Source: Toxonevra muliebris
Lineage: Eukaryota; Arthropoda; Insecta; Diptera; Pallopteridae
Reading direction: 5' to 3'
DNA: 64,000 bases
Assembly (NCBI GenBank): GCA_963691655.1
Contig: OY829326.1
Location: 138,092,998 to 138,156,997 of the forward strand
Below are positions 33,661 through 45,110 of the stretch, piece by piece. The notes under the pieces are model-generated. The model was not told the DNA's origin, searched no databases, and worked only from the letters and a program-made list of their open reading frames with translations. Each line of letters starts with the position of its first letter. Positions within the stretch are counted from its first letter, which is position 1. A program made the position numbers and the translations under genes.

Positions 33661-35871
33661 ATGAAGGCCGAATATTTTTTTCATTACGTTACTTAAATTT
33701 AGTGCATTCTAGTATGAAAAAATTTAATTTCATTGATTTTGCAAATTCAAAATTTTATTACTAACCTTTAATATTATAAAGAAAGAAAGCAAAAGTTCGG
33801 AAATATTTTTCTAGTATACAAAGTTTTTCTTTCTATGAGGGACTAGACATGTTAAGCAACGATATAAAATTTCACGATAAGAAAGTATCGATTGAATCTT
33901 TTGCTTCAAAATAATTTGGTTTTTTTTTTGCGTCGATTAGGTGCAGTCCTGCAGTACTGTACAGAAGAGAAACTTTTCAGTTTATCTAAGTTTTGCTTTA
34001 AAATCACTGATGGCAAAGTTTTCTATGGCCTTTTGTTCAGCCTGGCTGCCACTGAAGGCTTGATTTGAGTTGTTTCCTAGTCCACCATGTTTAAGTGTTC
34101 AGAAAGTTGAATTCAAAATGAAAAAAATCACCATTTGGGAAACAGTCACCATTTCTCCTGCATCATATTCGGCGTGTCACACTCCGTTTCCATAGAGAGA
34201 AAGATTCTTAATCTGCCTTAATAGAAACCAATGAACTATGATTATTCAATATTAAGATGGTCCTTTTGTGGACTTGAACTCCCTATACAAAACAACTAAA
34301 GACTCGAAAAGCTTTCCAACTGGGTTATAAGAGATATATAAATATTTTGTTGTTCTTTTTCTTATTATTGTAATGTAATAGTAGTGGTGTTGGCAACAGC
34401 TGCAATCATATTTTTTTTTTGTTTTTATTTCATTTTGTTTGGCGTCGCATATTGCATCACTACAACATTTGGAAACTATCGAACTGGATTTATTCTTCTC
34501 TTTTGCCTTGTTGCTGCCACATGTTCCTTTCTTCTTTTCTTCAACTTCAGCGAACTCGTACCTATTTCATTTTCGTTTTCTTCTTTAGTTTCTTCAATTG
34601 GCATGGCAGGCGCAGTGACTTTAAGTTTGATTTTATTACTTCCTCTACATTTTCTGGATTTCTCTTGAACAAGCAGAAACTTCTTTCTTCTCTTTGGCAT
34701 TCAACTTTTCAACTTCAACTTTTGTGTGCAATTTTTAAGTTTTTCCAGCTGTTGTTTCTTCGTTTTTTTGTTTTTTTTTTTGTGTAGTATTTTTGGTTTC
34801 GATTTTCTTAATATTTTTAGTATGTGTTTCAGCGTTTCATTTTCATTTCATTCCATAGTTTTATTTTTCTGTGTTGTATATATTATTTCATTATTGACAG
34901 TGTATTGTTTATTTCTTTTGATTTTTTTATACATGTATGTGTGTGTGCAAGTATTGTTATTATTGTTGTTTTTTTTTTTTTTTTTTTGTTCGTATGCTTC
35001 AACGTTGAACTGTTGACTTTTGTAATAATTTTTTTTTATTGTTGTTTATTCGTTTTTAGCTGTGATTTTGTGTCGTTTCAACTGATATCCCCTTCACTCT
35101 TCCTCCTTCCTCTTTCTTCAGTGTATGTGTGTTCGTTTAAATATAACGGCATTGGTTCTTTGTGTTTCTTTTCTTTGTTGTTGTTGCTTCTCTTTGTTTC
35201 TGGATATACCGAAGTTTAACTCTTTTTTATTTTTTTTGCTTTGAGTTCTTTAGCACCCATGTTTTTTTATTTTTTTTTTTTATTTACTTATTATAATTCA
35301 CTTTTTGCCTTCATATTTTTATGTAGTTTCTTGAATTCATTGCAGTATTTTTTCCTCATTTATTTTTTGCTTCTTTTGCTGATAAATGTTTCTGTAATTC
35401 TTCCGTTTAAGTAATAAATAATTGTTTCTTCCTTATCGTTCTCTTCTCTGAACACACAGTTACACACAGACACATAAACTCATGCATTTCCCCTCATTGA
35501 ATTAGATTTACTTATACATATTTATTTTGTGTGCTTAGTTATAAATATAATATTATATTGTAGATAATTTAAGTTTTTTTTTCTTCTCTTCTTTTCTATT
35601 GGGGTTAAAAAACAATAATCAGTTTTTATTTCTTCATTATATTTATTTATTTTTTTCCCTTATCTTCAATATTCAGCCGCATAAAAATGAGTCTTACGTT
35701 TTTTTTTGTGGGGGTTTTTATATTTTTCTTTTATCAGTATCTAGTATCTAAGTTTGAAAAATATTTAGATTGAAAGATATTTTCACAAGTGTTTTAATAG
35801 TACCTAAAGAGTAATTTTTCTTAAAAAACAAATCACAAGGTAGCAAAAAAATAAAAGTTGTTTATAAATTA
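33661..35871. other. Intron sequence, T-rich
   Basis: About 34380-35220 is T- and TTC-rich. Several overlapping hydrophobic frames there (Phe/Leu/Ser runs) are what T-rich DNA produces by chance. No gene was supported. Confidence 0.55.
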
Positions 35872-36600
35872 CAGCTGTGTTCGATATAATAGCAGTGCTG
35901 GAGAAAAAAAATTTTTATTTTGATGTTACGAGCTAAAAAGCAATCATTTCCTTATTATTTAGTTGTATAACTCTTATTCCTGATGTCATTTTGGCGTAAA
36001 AATTGGTTCAAAGTTAATCTAGTTGTGGCAAATTTGTTCTGGGGTAAAATTCCTCTGTTTCGGAACAGCACTCCACACGAGTTGAAGGAAACCTCCTAAC
36101 ATCTACTTGCCAAAACCTCATAAACGGAGTAGCTGAGATATTGTTGCCAAAGCACATCCTTAAATTCACGTACCTTCAGAGAACTGAACATACCGAGTTA
36201 TAGTTTTCGAACATTACATCTGAAAATATTGCGTCTACAGCGAACGTTTCCGCTCAGACTCAATTCCAAGCGAAATGTTCAAGTTAGCAGTAAACCACAA
36301 CCCGTCCACGTTCTTTGTGTTGTATGGGATAGCACCATCCAAAAACTGTGGATGCCATAAATGAAAAAAGAGCAAAGTCGAAAAAGAAACAAACACTGGG
36401 GACATGGCACAAAGCCGTAAGTAAAGCGAACACAACGAGCCCAGCGATAAGTTATCTAAAAGGAATATCGGGCGCTTAGCTTACTTTCTCGATACATTTG
36501 AATACTGTAAAAAAAGTCCACACGCATATTCTCCACGATCAGAAGAATTATTGGAAGCACCGGTGGCCCAAAACAAAATCACTGACTACTAAAGCTTTTG
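35872..36600 (+). mobile_element. Probable decayed Tc1-like element
   Basis: CAGCTGTGTTCGATATAATA, then GCAGTG, at 35872 resembles a Tc1-family terminus, and it is preceded by T with A as first base, as for a TA target. Near 36280-36350 the plus strand reads AVNHNPSTFFVLYGIAP, weakly like the TVKHGGGSVMVWG block of Tc1 transposases. No matching right terminus was found and the reading frame is broken throughout. Confidence 0.35.
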
Positions 36601-36734
36601 TATTTAATTTCAAAAAAAAAAAAATAATGGCAAAAAAGTATAAAAGTGTATGAAATTTTTATTTGAATCGATAAATCAATGCTTGCCATTTACTTTTTAA
36701 AGATTATTTCATGTAAATCTTAACCTGCTATTGA

Positions 36735-37310
36735 CGCTGGTTTATCACCATAGGCTAGTGACTTCACGTAACCCCACAAAAAATAGTCTAGTTGGCCACC
36801 TCACTGATCCGAAACGTGAAATTGAACTCATCTCTCAATCGGTTCATTGTTTCAATGCTGTGGCAGGTTGCCCGGTTTCAGTTCTTGAACGAGCTATATT
36901 GTATACGATTTTAGATTAAGACCCTTACGTAAAATATTCAATAGCGTAAAATTGATGTGAAATTTTATTACTACGTCTTGAATTGCCTGTTCAGTAGGTT
37001 GATTATGACGACCTTAAAGTGGTCGAAGTGCGAGAAAAACAAATGATGAAATGGCAATGCTAACTGAGCATGTTTGGAACTGCCAAAAATTCTATACTGA
37101 AAAACCAAACAGCAATAAAATCACCCTTAGTTAACAAAGGTAATACAGTTTGTAGTAATGCATGTTGGCCCAGTCGGGACAGACGCAATAAAGAAGGGTT
37201 TCTACGTATTAATATTAGATCAAAGGTTTTGCTCGAGGAGCTGAGACTGGTTGTGCGTTATTGTTCTCTTTGTCGTGTGCTTTCATTTGGTCTCCTGAAA
37301 CAACGAGAGT
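36735..37310 (-). pseudogene. Mariner-like transposase C-terminal fragment
   Basis: On the minus strand, near 36735-36795, the translation gives LDYFLWGYVKSLAYGDKPA, and a frame away, just upstream, ISRFGSVRWPT. This corresponds to the RDGPIEWPPRSPDLTPLDYF-type core around the last acidic residue of mariner-like insect transposases. A frameshift separates the two blocks. The rest of the stretch up to about 37310 has the same balanced composition but no clear motif. It is an inactive remnant. Confidence 0.55.
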
Positions 37311-37559
37311 AAAGGCATGTTGGAGAATATTTTTGTAACTAAAGTGAGTCATTGCCATATTAATCCGAACCTGTTTCATTCAGGGACGATTGTCACTGTA
37401 CCAAAATCTTTTAATTCAGTTTGATTATAGTTTCTTATTGGTGCTTAGAAGAGCGAGACTTGAGACCAATGAACAAACATTCGGGTTTTTAAAAGGGCTT
37501 TTTTCCAATATAAATTATTTTGTTTTATTTATATGTATTTTTGTTGTTGTTGTTTTCAT

Positions 37560-37797
37560 TACACTAAAACGAAATTAATAAGAGACGAAGTTATGCTGTT
37601 GTTAGTATTTAGCGAACGAGGTCATAAATTGATCGGCTACATACAATCAAGCAGAGATACGATTTCTCGCAGTTTTATCTCATGTGCTAGAGTGAGAGAG
37701 CTTGATTTCATATCGCTGAACTTTCCTCTTATGTGTTATATACGTATACTACGTCGTGTTTGTACCAATAAGTGTAGAGAGTATCAACAGAGAAAAA
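37560..37797 (+). repeat. Dispersed ~370-bp repeat family, copy 2 (partial)
   Basis: It matches copy 1 from AAATTAATAAGAGACGAAGT through TTAGTATTTAGCGAACGA, GTGAGAGAGC and ATACTACGTCGTGTTTGTAC to AGTGTAGAGAGTATCAACAG. It then runs directly into copy 3. Confidence 0.85.
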
Positions 37798-38255
37798 ACT
37801 TCAGAAAATAGAAAAAGAAAGAGTGTAAAATTTCATTAACAATGATCAATGAAAAATCTCATTTTCGTTCAACTCATACCAAACCAGTAAAAAACGAAGT
37901 AATGCAGTTGTTATTCGGCTACATACAATCAAACAGAGAGCCTATTTCTCGCGGTTTTATCTCACGTACTTTAGTGAGAGAGCGGACCCAAGATGTCTCT
38001 GCTTGATTGCATATAGTTGAAATTTTCTTTCTTGTGTTATATATGTGTACTAGGTGGTGTTTGTGCCGATAAGTGTAGAGAGTAGCAACAGAAGAAAAGC
38101 AGCAACAAAATAAAGGCAAGATGATTGCAAAGATGATTGCAACAACAAAATAAAGGCAAGATGATTGCAAATTCAAAGGAATGCGTTATAAATGTTTTCT
38201 AATATTTTTTAAATAAACAACAAAGTTTGACGTCTACATTGAGTGTCTGCAGACA
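37798..38255 (+). repeat. Dispersed repeat family, copy 3, with internal hairpin
   Basis: It begins at the CTTCAGAAAATAGAAAAAG phrase and matches the inverted copy at 41791-42160 along its whole length, including CGTTCAACTCATACCAAACC and GCCGATAAGTGTAGAGAGTA. Within it, CATACAATCAAACAGAG (37923) and CTCTGCTTGATTGCATA (37998) are inverted and can form a hairpin. A short duplication repeats AACAAAATAAAGGCAAGATG, then ATTGCAA, near 38105-38170. Confidence 0.85.
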
Positions 38256-39888
38256 TTTTTTTTTTTTTGTCCCCAGTTTTTGGTGGCTCGGAGTTATGCT
38301 TAATGCACAACCAGATCTTCCTGAAACATAAAACAATCCATGAACAACAATATCATTTTTCTTCCCCCATATTTGACAATCCTTAACATAGACTGAAGAG
38401 AATAGTAAGTATCCTAGTCGTTTTGTTCCAAACTGTGAGTTCGAGTTTAATGCAAGTTCTATGAAGTTTAGCCAAACCGAAATGCGCTCGTTAAAATAGT
38501 AAATATTTGACCTATTTTCATTACATAAAATTGAGTTTAAAAAAACAAAAGATTTGGCATGAATTACGTGGTTTTTCTTCTATTTTTTTATCTACTCATT
38601 TGTATTTTCTGTTTTACAAGATATTATTCATTATTTATTTTATTTTCCATTCAATTATTGTTTTAAATCTGGAAAAACACACCTACCACATGTTTATTTT
38701 TTACGTACGTTGATATTTGTATATTAATAAAAAAAAAAAAAATGTAACTAAATAAAATAAAGTAAATAATTTGAAATGTCTGTTTAGATTGAGTTTAAGT
38801 AGTCTGAAATAATTCCAAATTACTTGACACCACTTAATAACAAACAGTCGCATATAAAAATATAAAAAAATTTAAAGATAAATATATTATACACTCGTAT
38901 CTCATAAATATTATCAAATGTGAGTCACAAATTTGTATTTTTTTTTTTTGTTTTTCTTTTTTCTCAGTTTGTCATTTATTAGTTGGAAGTCGACAAAAAA
39001 ATCATAGTTTCCCTACCTATAATTAAGAAAATCATAAAATGAATATAAATACAATCAAATATACTTGATAATTATATTGAATGGTAGAATGAAAGAACGC
39101 ATTGATTCATATCCCCAATGTTTGTATATGCATAAAATGTAAATTCTGAACTTTGTACAAATTTCGTATTCGATTCATTGTAATTTTAAATGGAAATGCA
39201 CGTGCGTCACGTAGTTTTGTTTAATTTTTTGATTTTCTCCTTCATTGACACACACTTTCGAGTGTTTTAATAAATAACAAAATAGAAAATTCATTTAATA
39301 TACATCTAAACTAAACTAAGTATTTGTGTTTGTGTCTTATTATTTTATAATTTGTATATGAAGTATTAAATTCAATTAAGTATAAGATCTTCCATATGCA
39401 TGCATCTACGAGTTTCTACATAAGCGAGTAAATAGATATTTAAACGTGTATCTATTACCTCATCGTCAATCGTCAACATGATCATCATTTCTCACTGTCT
39501 GTCTAGCTGAATTGTATACAATTGATTTGTTTTTATTTTTCTTATTTTTAATTTTTATCTTTTTTGTGTTTATTTTTTTGTTTCTCTCTTATTTTGCGCG
39601 TTTTATTTATCATTCAATTAATGTGATGTGTGTATTTGTTTTCTGTAAAATATTTTATTAACTGCAGTTGTATATGATAATTTCAAAAAAATTATTCTGT
39701 AACATTTCAAAAATTAAAATTTTCCATCTTATACAGGGTGTTTCGAAATTTTTGTTTTATCATATATTCTTAGCAAGAAAAAAGTTTATGAGCGCTTTTC
39801 AAGATTCAGTTATTTTATTGGGGTTACAGCATTTGTTAGCTTTAGGGTAAAAATTAAGCTATCTGCCAGGTTTGTATGAATTGTACGG
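38256..39888. other. Intron sequence, AT-rich
   Basis: Poly(T) and poly(A) runs at 38260, 38730 and 38938. The stretch ACAGGGTGTTTCGAAATTTT at about 39734 resembles termini of some DNA transposons but has no partner that I could find. No gene. Confidence 0.5.
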
Positions 39889-40328
39889 ATAAATTTTTTT
39901 TTTATCGTACTCTGACAGAAAAATTCTATATTCGATCCTGATCAACCTCGCCGAAGAAAGGCAAAAAAATGGGTCCTTCTCCCGTAAAATTTGTAAAAGT
40001 TACAGTATTATAAAAAATAGTGAAGTTTTTTTTTAAAGTAATGAAAAATGGTTCAGTAGCGCCATCTATTTGCAGGCTTAGATAAAAATTATTATCAAAA
40101 ATGAAATCCTCAACCCAAAAAATCTCTAGTTAGACATTTTACAGAAAAAAAAACTAGATTTAAATTTGTTATTAGTTCAAAAATTTAAATAAATAGTAAT
40201 ATGGTATTTTGTGATTTTGAAACTTCTGCAAATTTTACGAAGAAGGATTCACTTTTTTTTGCTACACTTTCTTCGGCAAAGTTGATCAGGATTGAATATA
40301 AAATTTCTATCAATTTAAAAAAAAATCT
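39889..40328. repeat. Large imperfect palindrome (possible MITE)
   Basis: The left arm 39889-40012 and right arm about 40207-40328 are inverted copies. TCCTGATCAACCTCGCCGAA then GAAAG pairs with the reverse complement of CTTTCTTCGGCAAAGTTGAT then CAGGA, and GTAAAATTTG and CCTTCT words continue inward. The spacer is about 195 bases. I found no clear target duplication. Confidence 0.7.
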
Positions 40329-41790
40329 TACGCTCTAATGTGAATGTGTTGAAAGTAATCCCTGGCATGGCCGCATTTTATGTATTCAATGATGCAAAAC
40401 AAAGTTGGTTTCAGACTTATAACAATTTTGACCAAAAACCAAACTTTGAGTTCTGATAATTTGCATATCCGGTTAAAATTGGGTTTATGAAAAAAAAGCA
40501 GTAAATTAATCACTAATCAAATTTTCTTTTTTCTTCGATATGTCAAAAATTACTGTATCCACAGATTTTTCTCCCTTACCTCCATTAAAGCTTACACGGA
40601 TAATTTTGACCCTGAGGATATCCCAATCCATCTGTAGAAAAGTCTCTATATACTTCTTAACTCCTCTTGAGCTAAGGAATATTGGTAAAAAAAATCTATA
40701 AAACTGTTAAAATTTGGAATGTGAAATTTTAATTGCATATTCTTAAGATGTTGCTTTAACCTTTTTCAATTTTTTAAAAGCTTTAATTGTTGCGCCCCCT
40801 TAACTTTGTCAAAGAAAATGGATACTGATTGTGCGTAGTCGAATTAAACAATTTCATACAAATTGCCTTGGTTTGCTTTGTTTTCTTAAGTTGAACAGTC
40901 CTTGAATAATGTGAATCGAATAGTGCCAGGCCATAAACCTGACCGTTTTTCTTTCCACCAAGTATCCCCGATCTATTGGTAGGGTTATAATACATATACT
41001 TAAAAGAAATCAAATGTGTCAAGTTTAAGAAAATTTTAAATTGATTCCAAAAAGTCTCAATTTCATTTTAAAATATTCTATTTAAATTTTAATATAACTA
41101 AATATACTTTAAAAAGTTTCATTTGCATTTAAGAAAATTATAAATGTACTTCAGAAAGTCGCAAATATCCTTCAGAATATTTCATTTTATCTTCAGCCTT
41201 TTCGGAATCGTAAGAAAACCCGAGCCAAGAGATAACGTAAGTCTGACCTCCATTCCGTGTTACAAATTTTAATCGAAACAGAACTTTCTCGCTTCTGAAG
41301 GCTTGAATTTTTATGGTTCACCAAAGGCCCTATAACAATCAGATTTTTTTCCGAAATTTTTCAATTAATTTTTATTAGATATAGACAATATATTTTATTA
41401 TTAACTCTTCACTTAACCCTTTCTGAACAATAAGAAAACAAGAGTCACTAAAGCGAAACCGAAATGCGATTCATATTCGCATAGCTAAACTTAAATTCCC
41501 ATAGAACAAAAATTTTCAAATTTAAGAAATCATATTTGAGTAAATAATTTTTTCCACAACGTATTAAAAAGTATTTGAGTATTTGGGTAAGACTTTTAAA
41601 ATGTTTGGGCATTTGAATATAGAAAAAAAATTTTTTTTTAGATCACTCTGGTGCCGAAAATTAGGTAAAAATTTTAAAATTTTTAATAATAAACTAAGCG
41701 CAATTTCGTTTTTGAAAAAAACTGAAAAAACGTATTTTTGGGTCAGCGGTGACCAATGGGTCCCAAAGGGTTAGAAAATTAAAAAAATTA
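40329..41790. other. Intron sequence, no gene recognised
   Basis: AT-rich. About 41040-41180 has degenerate direct repeats of a TCCAAAAAGTCTCAATTTCA-like word spaced 50-60 bases apart. Frames at 40783 and 41583 are not supported. Confidence 0.45.
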
Positions 41791-42160
41791 TGCATCTGCA
41801 GGCACTCACAGTAGAAGTAGTATTTGCAGTCTTCTTCCCTCTATTTTGTTGTTGCTTTTCTTCTGTTGGTACTCTCTACTCTTATCGGCACAAACACCAC
41901 GTAGTACACATATACAACACAAGAAAGAAAAGTTCAACTATATACAATCAAGCAGAGACATCTTGGGTCGGCTCTCTCACTAAAGTACGTGAGATAAAAC
42001 CGCGAGAAATAGGCTCTCTGTTTGATTGTATGTAGCCGAATAACAACTGCATTACTTCGTTTCTTACTGGTTTAGTATGAGTTGAACGAAAGTGCGATTT
42101 TTTACGTGACCGTTATTGTTGAAGTTTTAGCATTTTCCCCTTTTTCTACTTTCTGAAGTT
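41791..42160 (-). repeat. Dispersed repeat family, copy 4 (inverted)
   Basis: The reverse complement matches copy 3 from the CTTCAGAAAGTAG phrase (42160 end) to the CTACTGTGAGTGCCTGCAG end (41791). It lacks the short internal duplication of copy 3. Together with copy 3 it gives the best estimate of full unit length, about 370 bases. Confidence 0.85.
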
Positions 42161-44391
42161 TCAAATAAGGGTCACCTCAAAAAAAAAAAAAAAATTAAAA
42201 GAATTTTCTAAAGTGCAAAGGGAACTTTTGAAGTAAAAAATAAAATAATCTGAATATATATGTATGTATATATATGAAATATTTTGAAACCAATTTGGCA
42301 TAATCTAAAAATTTAATTTAAATATCCTGAAGTATGTTTGGTTATTCTTAAGTACAAATAGAATCTTCTGCAGTTAATTTAGAATTTTCTGAAATATTAT
42401 TGAAAAAGGTCTAAAGCTGCACCTTTATCGTCCTGTATCGTATCTTTTAGAGTCTGTCTAATTAATTGTAGAAATAATTTTTAAATGTTGTATAAACAAT
42501 TTTACGCGTCTCTTAAACAAAAATGAAAAGCTCCAGTATTTAAATGCAGTTTTTTAGTTGAAGAATAAAATCGAGATGCATTATCTCAAAAAAACTTTAG
42601 TCAACAAATTCCGTTTTCTCATAGAGAGTAAGACAAAACTAATGTTTTTTTTTTATTATTACTTCCTCATTTACGATAGAATTTCCCACCGTAACTATAA
42701 CTTTATATAATTTCATACAATTTAGCTAATTTAATTGAAAATAATAACAATTGCTAATAAATTATTTCCTTTAATATTCTATAAAATAAATACTTTCACT
42801 TTAGTGCAAATTTACACAAATATTTACAACACGCTCCCTCGTGTTAAATAAAAAAATTCACACCATATAACAAATTCTTTAATAATTTTATTTTATTTAT
42901 ACAATTCTGAATTCTCAACATTTAAAATAAAAGCAACAACTACATAATAATAATAAAATTTGTGACAAGGTCATTTGCATATATCCATTTCACAATTCTA
43001 TCCAATATTTTTTATAGTACTTAGCAAATATGTAGATATGTATGTATGCATATAAAAAAGAGGTTATTAACATCAGTAGTCAGCAGCATCGACGTCCGTC
43101 CAACTAAACCAAATGAGACCGACCATATTGTTTTTATTACACTCATCGAAACTTGTAGTCTACTGCCATCTATCTAAGTATCTAGTATCTACCATATGCA
43201 AACAAAAACAAATACTTTTTGCAGTATGTAAATTTAGAATATTTTATTATTATTATCTAACGACAACAATAAAGTAAAAGAGCTGAGTGTGTAAATATGA
43301 ATTCTGCAAATACAAATTTAAATTTACATACTCGTATATTTGTCATATATTTTTTAAATCGAAAACATTTTTTTTTAGTTCTTTGTTTCTTTTGTGTTTG
43401 TTTGTTTCTTTTGTGTAGTTTATAATAAAGATTAAAAATGACAGTTATACTCTATTTAGTTTTTATTTAGGTACTACACTTATGTAAATATTTAGAGTAG
43501 ATAGTGTAGATATGGGCATTCAGCAAACTTGATTCATTACACTGTGCAAAAAAATTGATTTATCTCTTGCATTTGGTAATTGAAGAAGTTGAACTTTTGT
43601 GTCGTTGATCACTGTTCAAAATTATCAATCAAACCCACAAACATTCAAACTCACCACCAAAGAGGAAGAATTTTCAATTTGTGTGGAATAAAAAGTAAAG
43701 TCACTAATTTTTTCATAGTTATTTGAACATAATTTTTCCCAAATTTTAATGAATGAATCATAATTTTGGAATAGAACATCCGATTTGGATATTTTAGTGA
43801 ATTTTCGACAAGTATACATCAGGACCTTTCCAACAAGCATAAGCTATGCAGTTTTTAACAACGTTCATTTAATCACTCTAAAGATCTAGAAAACGAAAAG
43901 AGAGTCGTGGAGTAAATTCTGCGACCCTTCCAGACTAAACAGTAGTTCCAGAATCTACAAAGTACTTTCCAAAACGCATACTAATAGTATTTGACCAGAT
44001 GGAACCTACACAAACAATAGCCTGAAGACCATAGAGCTCCTGGCCAGTGTACATTTCCCAGGATCTCAAATCTTGGCCGATGTTCAACCAGTAATAGCAC
44101 AAAGCCTTAGGCCCAAACCGAATGACTGGTCTAGAGCTAGGGAAATATTTTATGAGGAAAGAAAAAAGTAAGCAATAGGCACTTTTCATCCTTACGCATA
44201 CCCTTAAAAATCTCACTGAGAATAAAAAGAAAGCGATTGATTGTTTCCTTGGTATTGATTGGGTAACACGGATTTCGTTCAATAGTTGAATTCTAAGCAC
44301 AGATTCGACAACATGCAGATAGATTAATAATGGACTTAGAGAAAAGAACACCAAGTACTCTCTAGGAGACACAGGAATCCAAGTTCGCGCA
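42161..44391. other. Intron sequence, no gene recognised
   Basis: AT-rich, with TATG repeats near 42255 and 43030. About 43930-44390 has balanced composition and leads into the LINE fragment that follows; it is probably its decayed 5' part. The 157-residue minus-strand frame there (43935-44408) is most likely an antisense shadow. Confidence 0.45.
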
Positions 44392-45110
44392 GGAAATGGT
44401 GCTCTCAAGGTAGGGTACTCTAACCACTTTTATGGTCCATTATTGTCAACGAACTTCTCAATCTATTGTGTAAAAATGACTACGATTTTCAGAATTATAC
44501 TGACAACATTGTCGTCCTTATCAGAGGAAAATTTTAAAATACAATCTCACATTAGCTCCAAAGAGCGCTGACAATTGTTTCGAATCACCAAAAAACTGAA
44601 ATTAAATTTTAACAAAACAATACCTTCCGACTTTCAGGCAAAGTAAAGCAAGCCCTACATGAAGCCAGGGCTAGCCTTTGGCCGAGCAGATGTTTGATGA
44701 GTAAAAGTTTGGATTCAATCCTAAAATGCCGTTATGGCTATACACAACCATCACTAGCATTATTGCTTATGCGGCAACTGTCTAGGGTAAAAAGCTGAAT
44801 CAAAAAACAGCACAGATCAAGGTCAATAAATTTCACAACGGGGGCAATTAGGTCAGATCTGACTGCGGACCTAGATGTCCTACTCAGGGACGAAAGCGAA
44901 ATGCACTCACTTAATCTAACGCTAAAATGGATTCTGTTATCCCAAATATAAGTTTAGATATAACTTTAAGGTCACATTCCCAAACAGGGTTAACTGAGAA
45001 TAGAACAAACCTTCGGCACCGTATAACTCTCATGTCTCATTTAACGAAAAAGTGGAAAAGTGAGCACTTATTGTGCCACTGCAATTATCTAATATGAAGT
45101 CGTATTCGGT
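44392..45110 (+). pseudogene. Jockey-like LINE reverse transcriptase remnant
   Basis: Plus-strand translation, with several frame changes, gives GRVLSPLLWSIIVNELL (RT motif normally beginning with GGVLSPLLW), then YTDNIVVLIRGKF, where the catalytic YADD has become YTDN. Further on come KCRYGYTQPS in one frame and LWLYTTI, IAYAATVW, KLNQKTAQIKVNKFHNGG in another. These are the thumb and post-RT region of jockey-type LINEs. The active site is destroyed. Confidence 0.65.

Noticed and set aside
33000..33860. Larger inverted repeat suggested by TAGTCCCTCA near 33035 and TGAGGGACTAG near 33836
   Set aside because: Only about ten bases match and the neighbouring sequence does not continue the pairing.
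34384..35219. Overlapping hydrophobic frames that look like membrane proteins
   Set aside because: The DNA is T- and TTC-rich, which gives Phe/Leu/Ser runs in every frame; no conserved motif or splice context.
43935..44408. 157-residue minus-strand frame
   Set aside because: It is antisense to the start of a decayed LINE; no family resemblance was seen.
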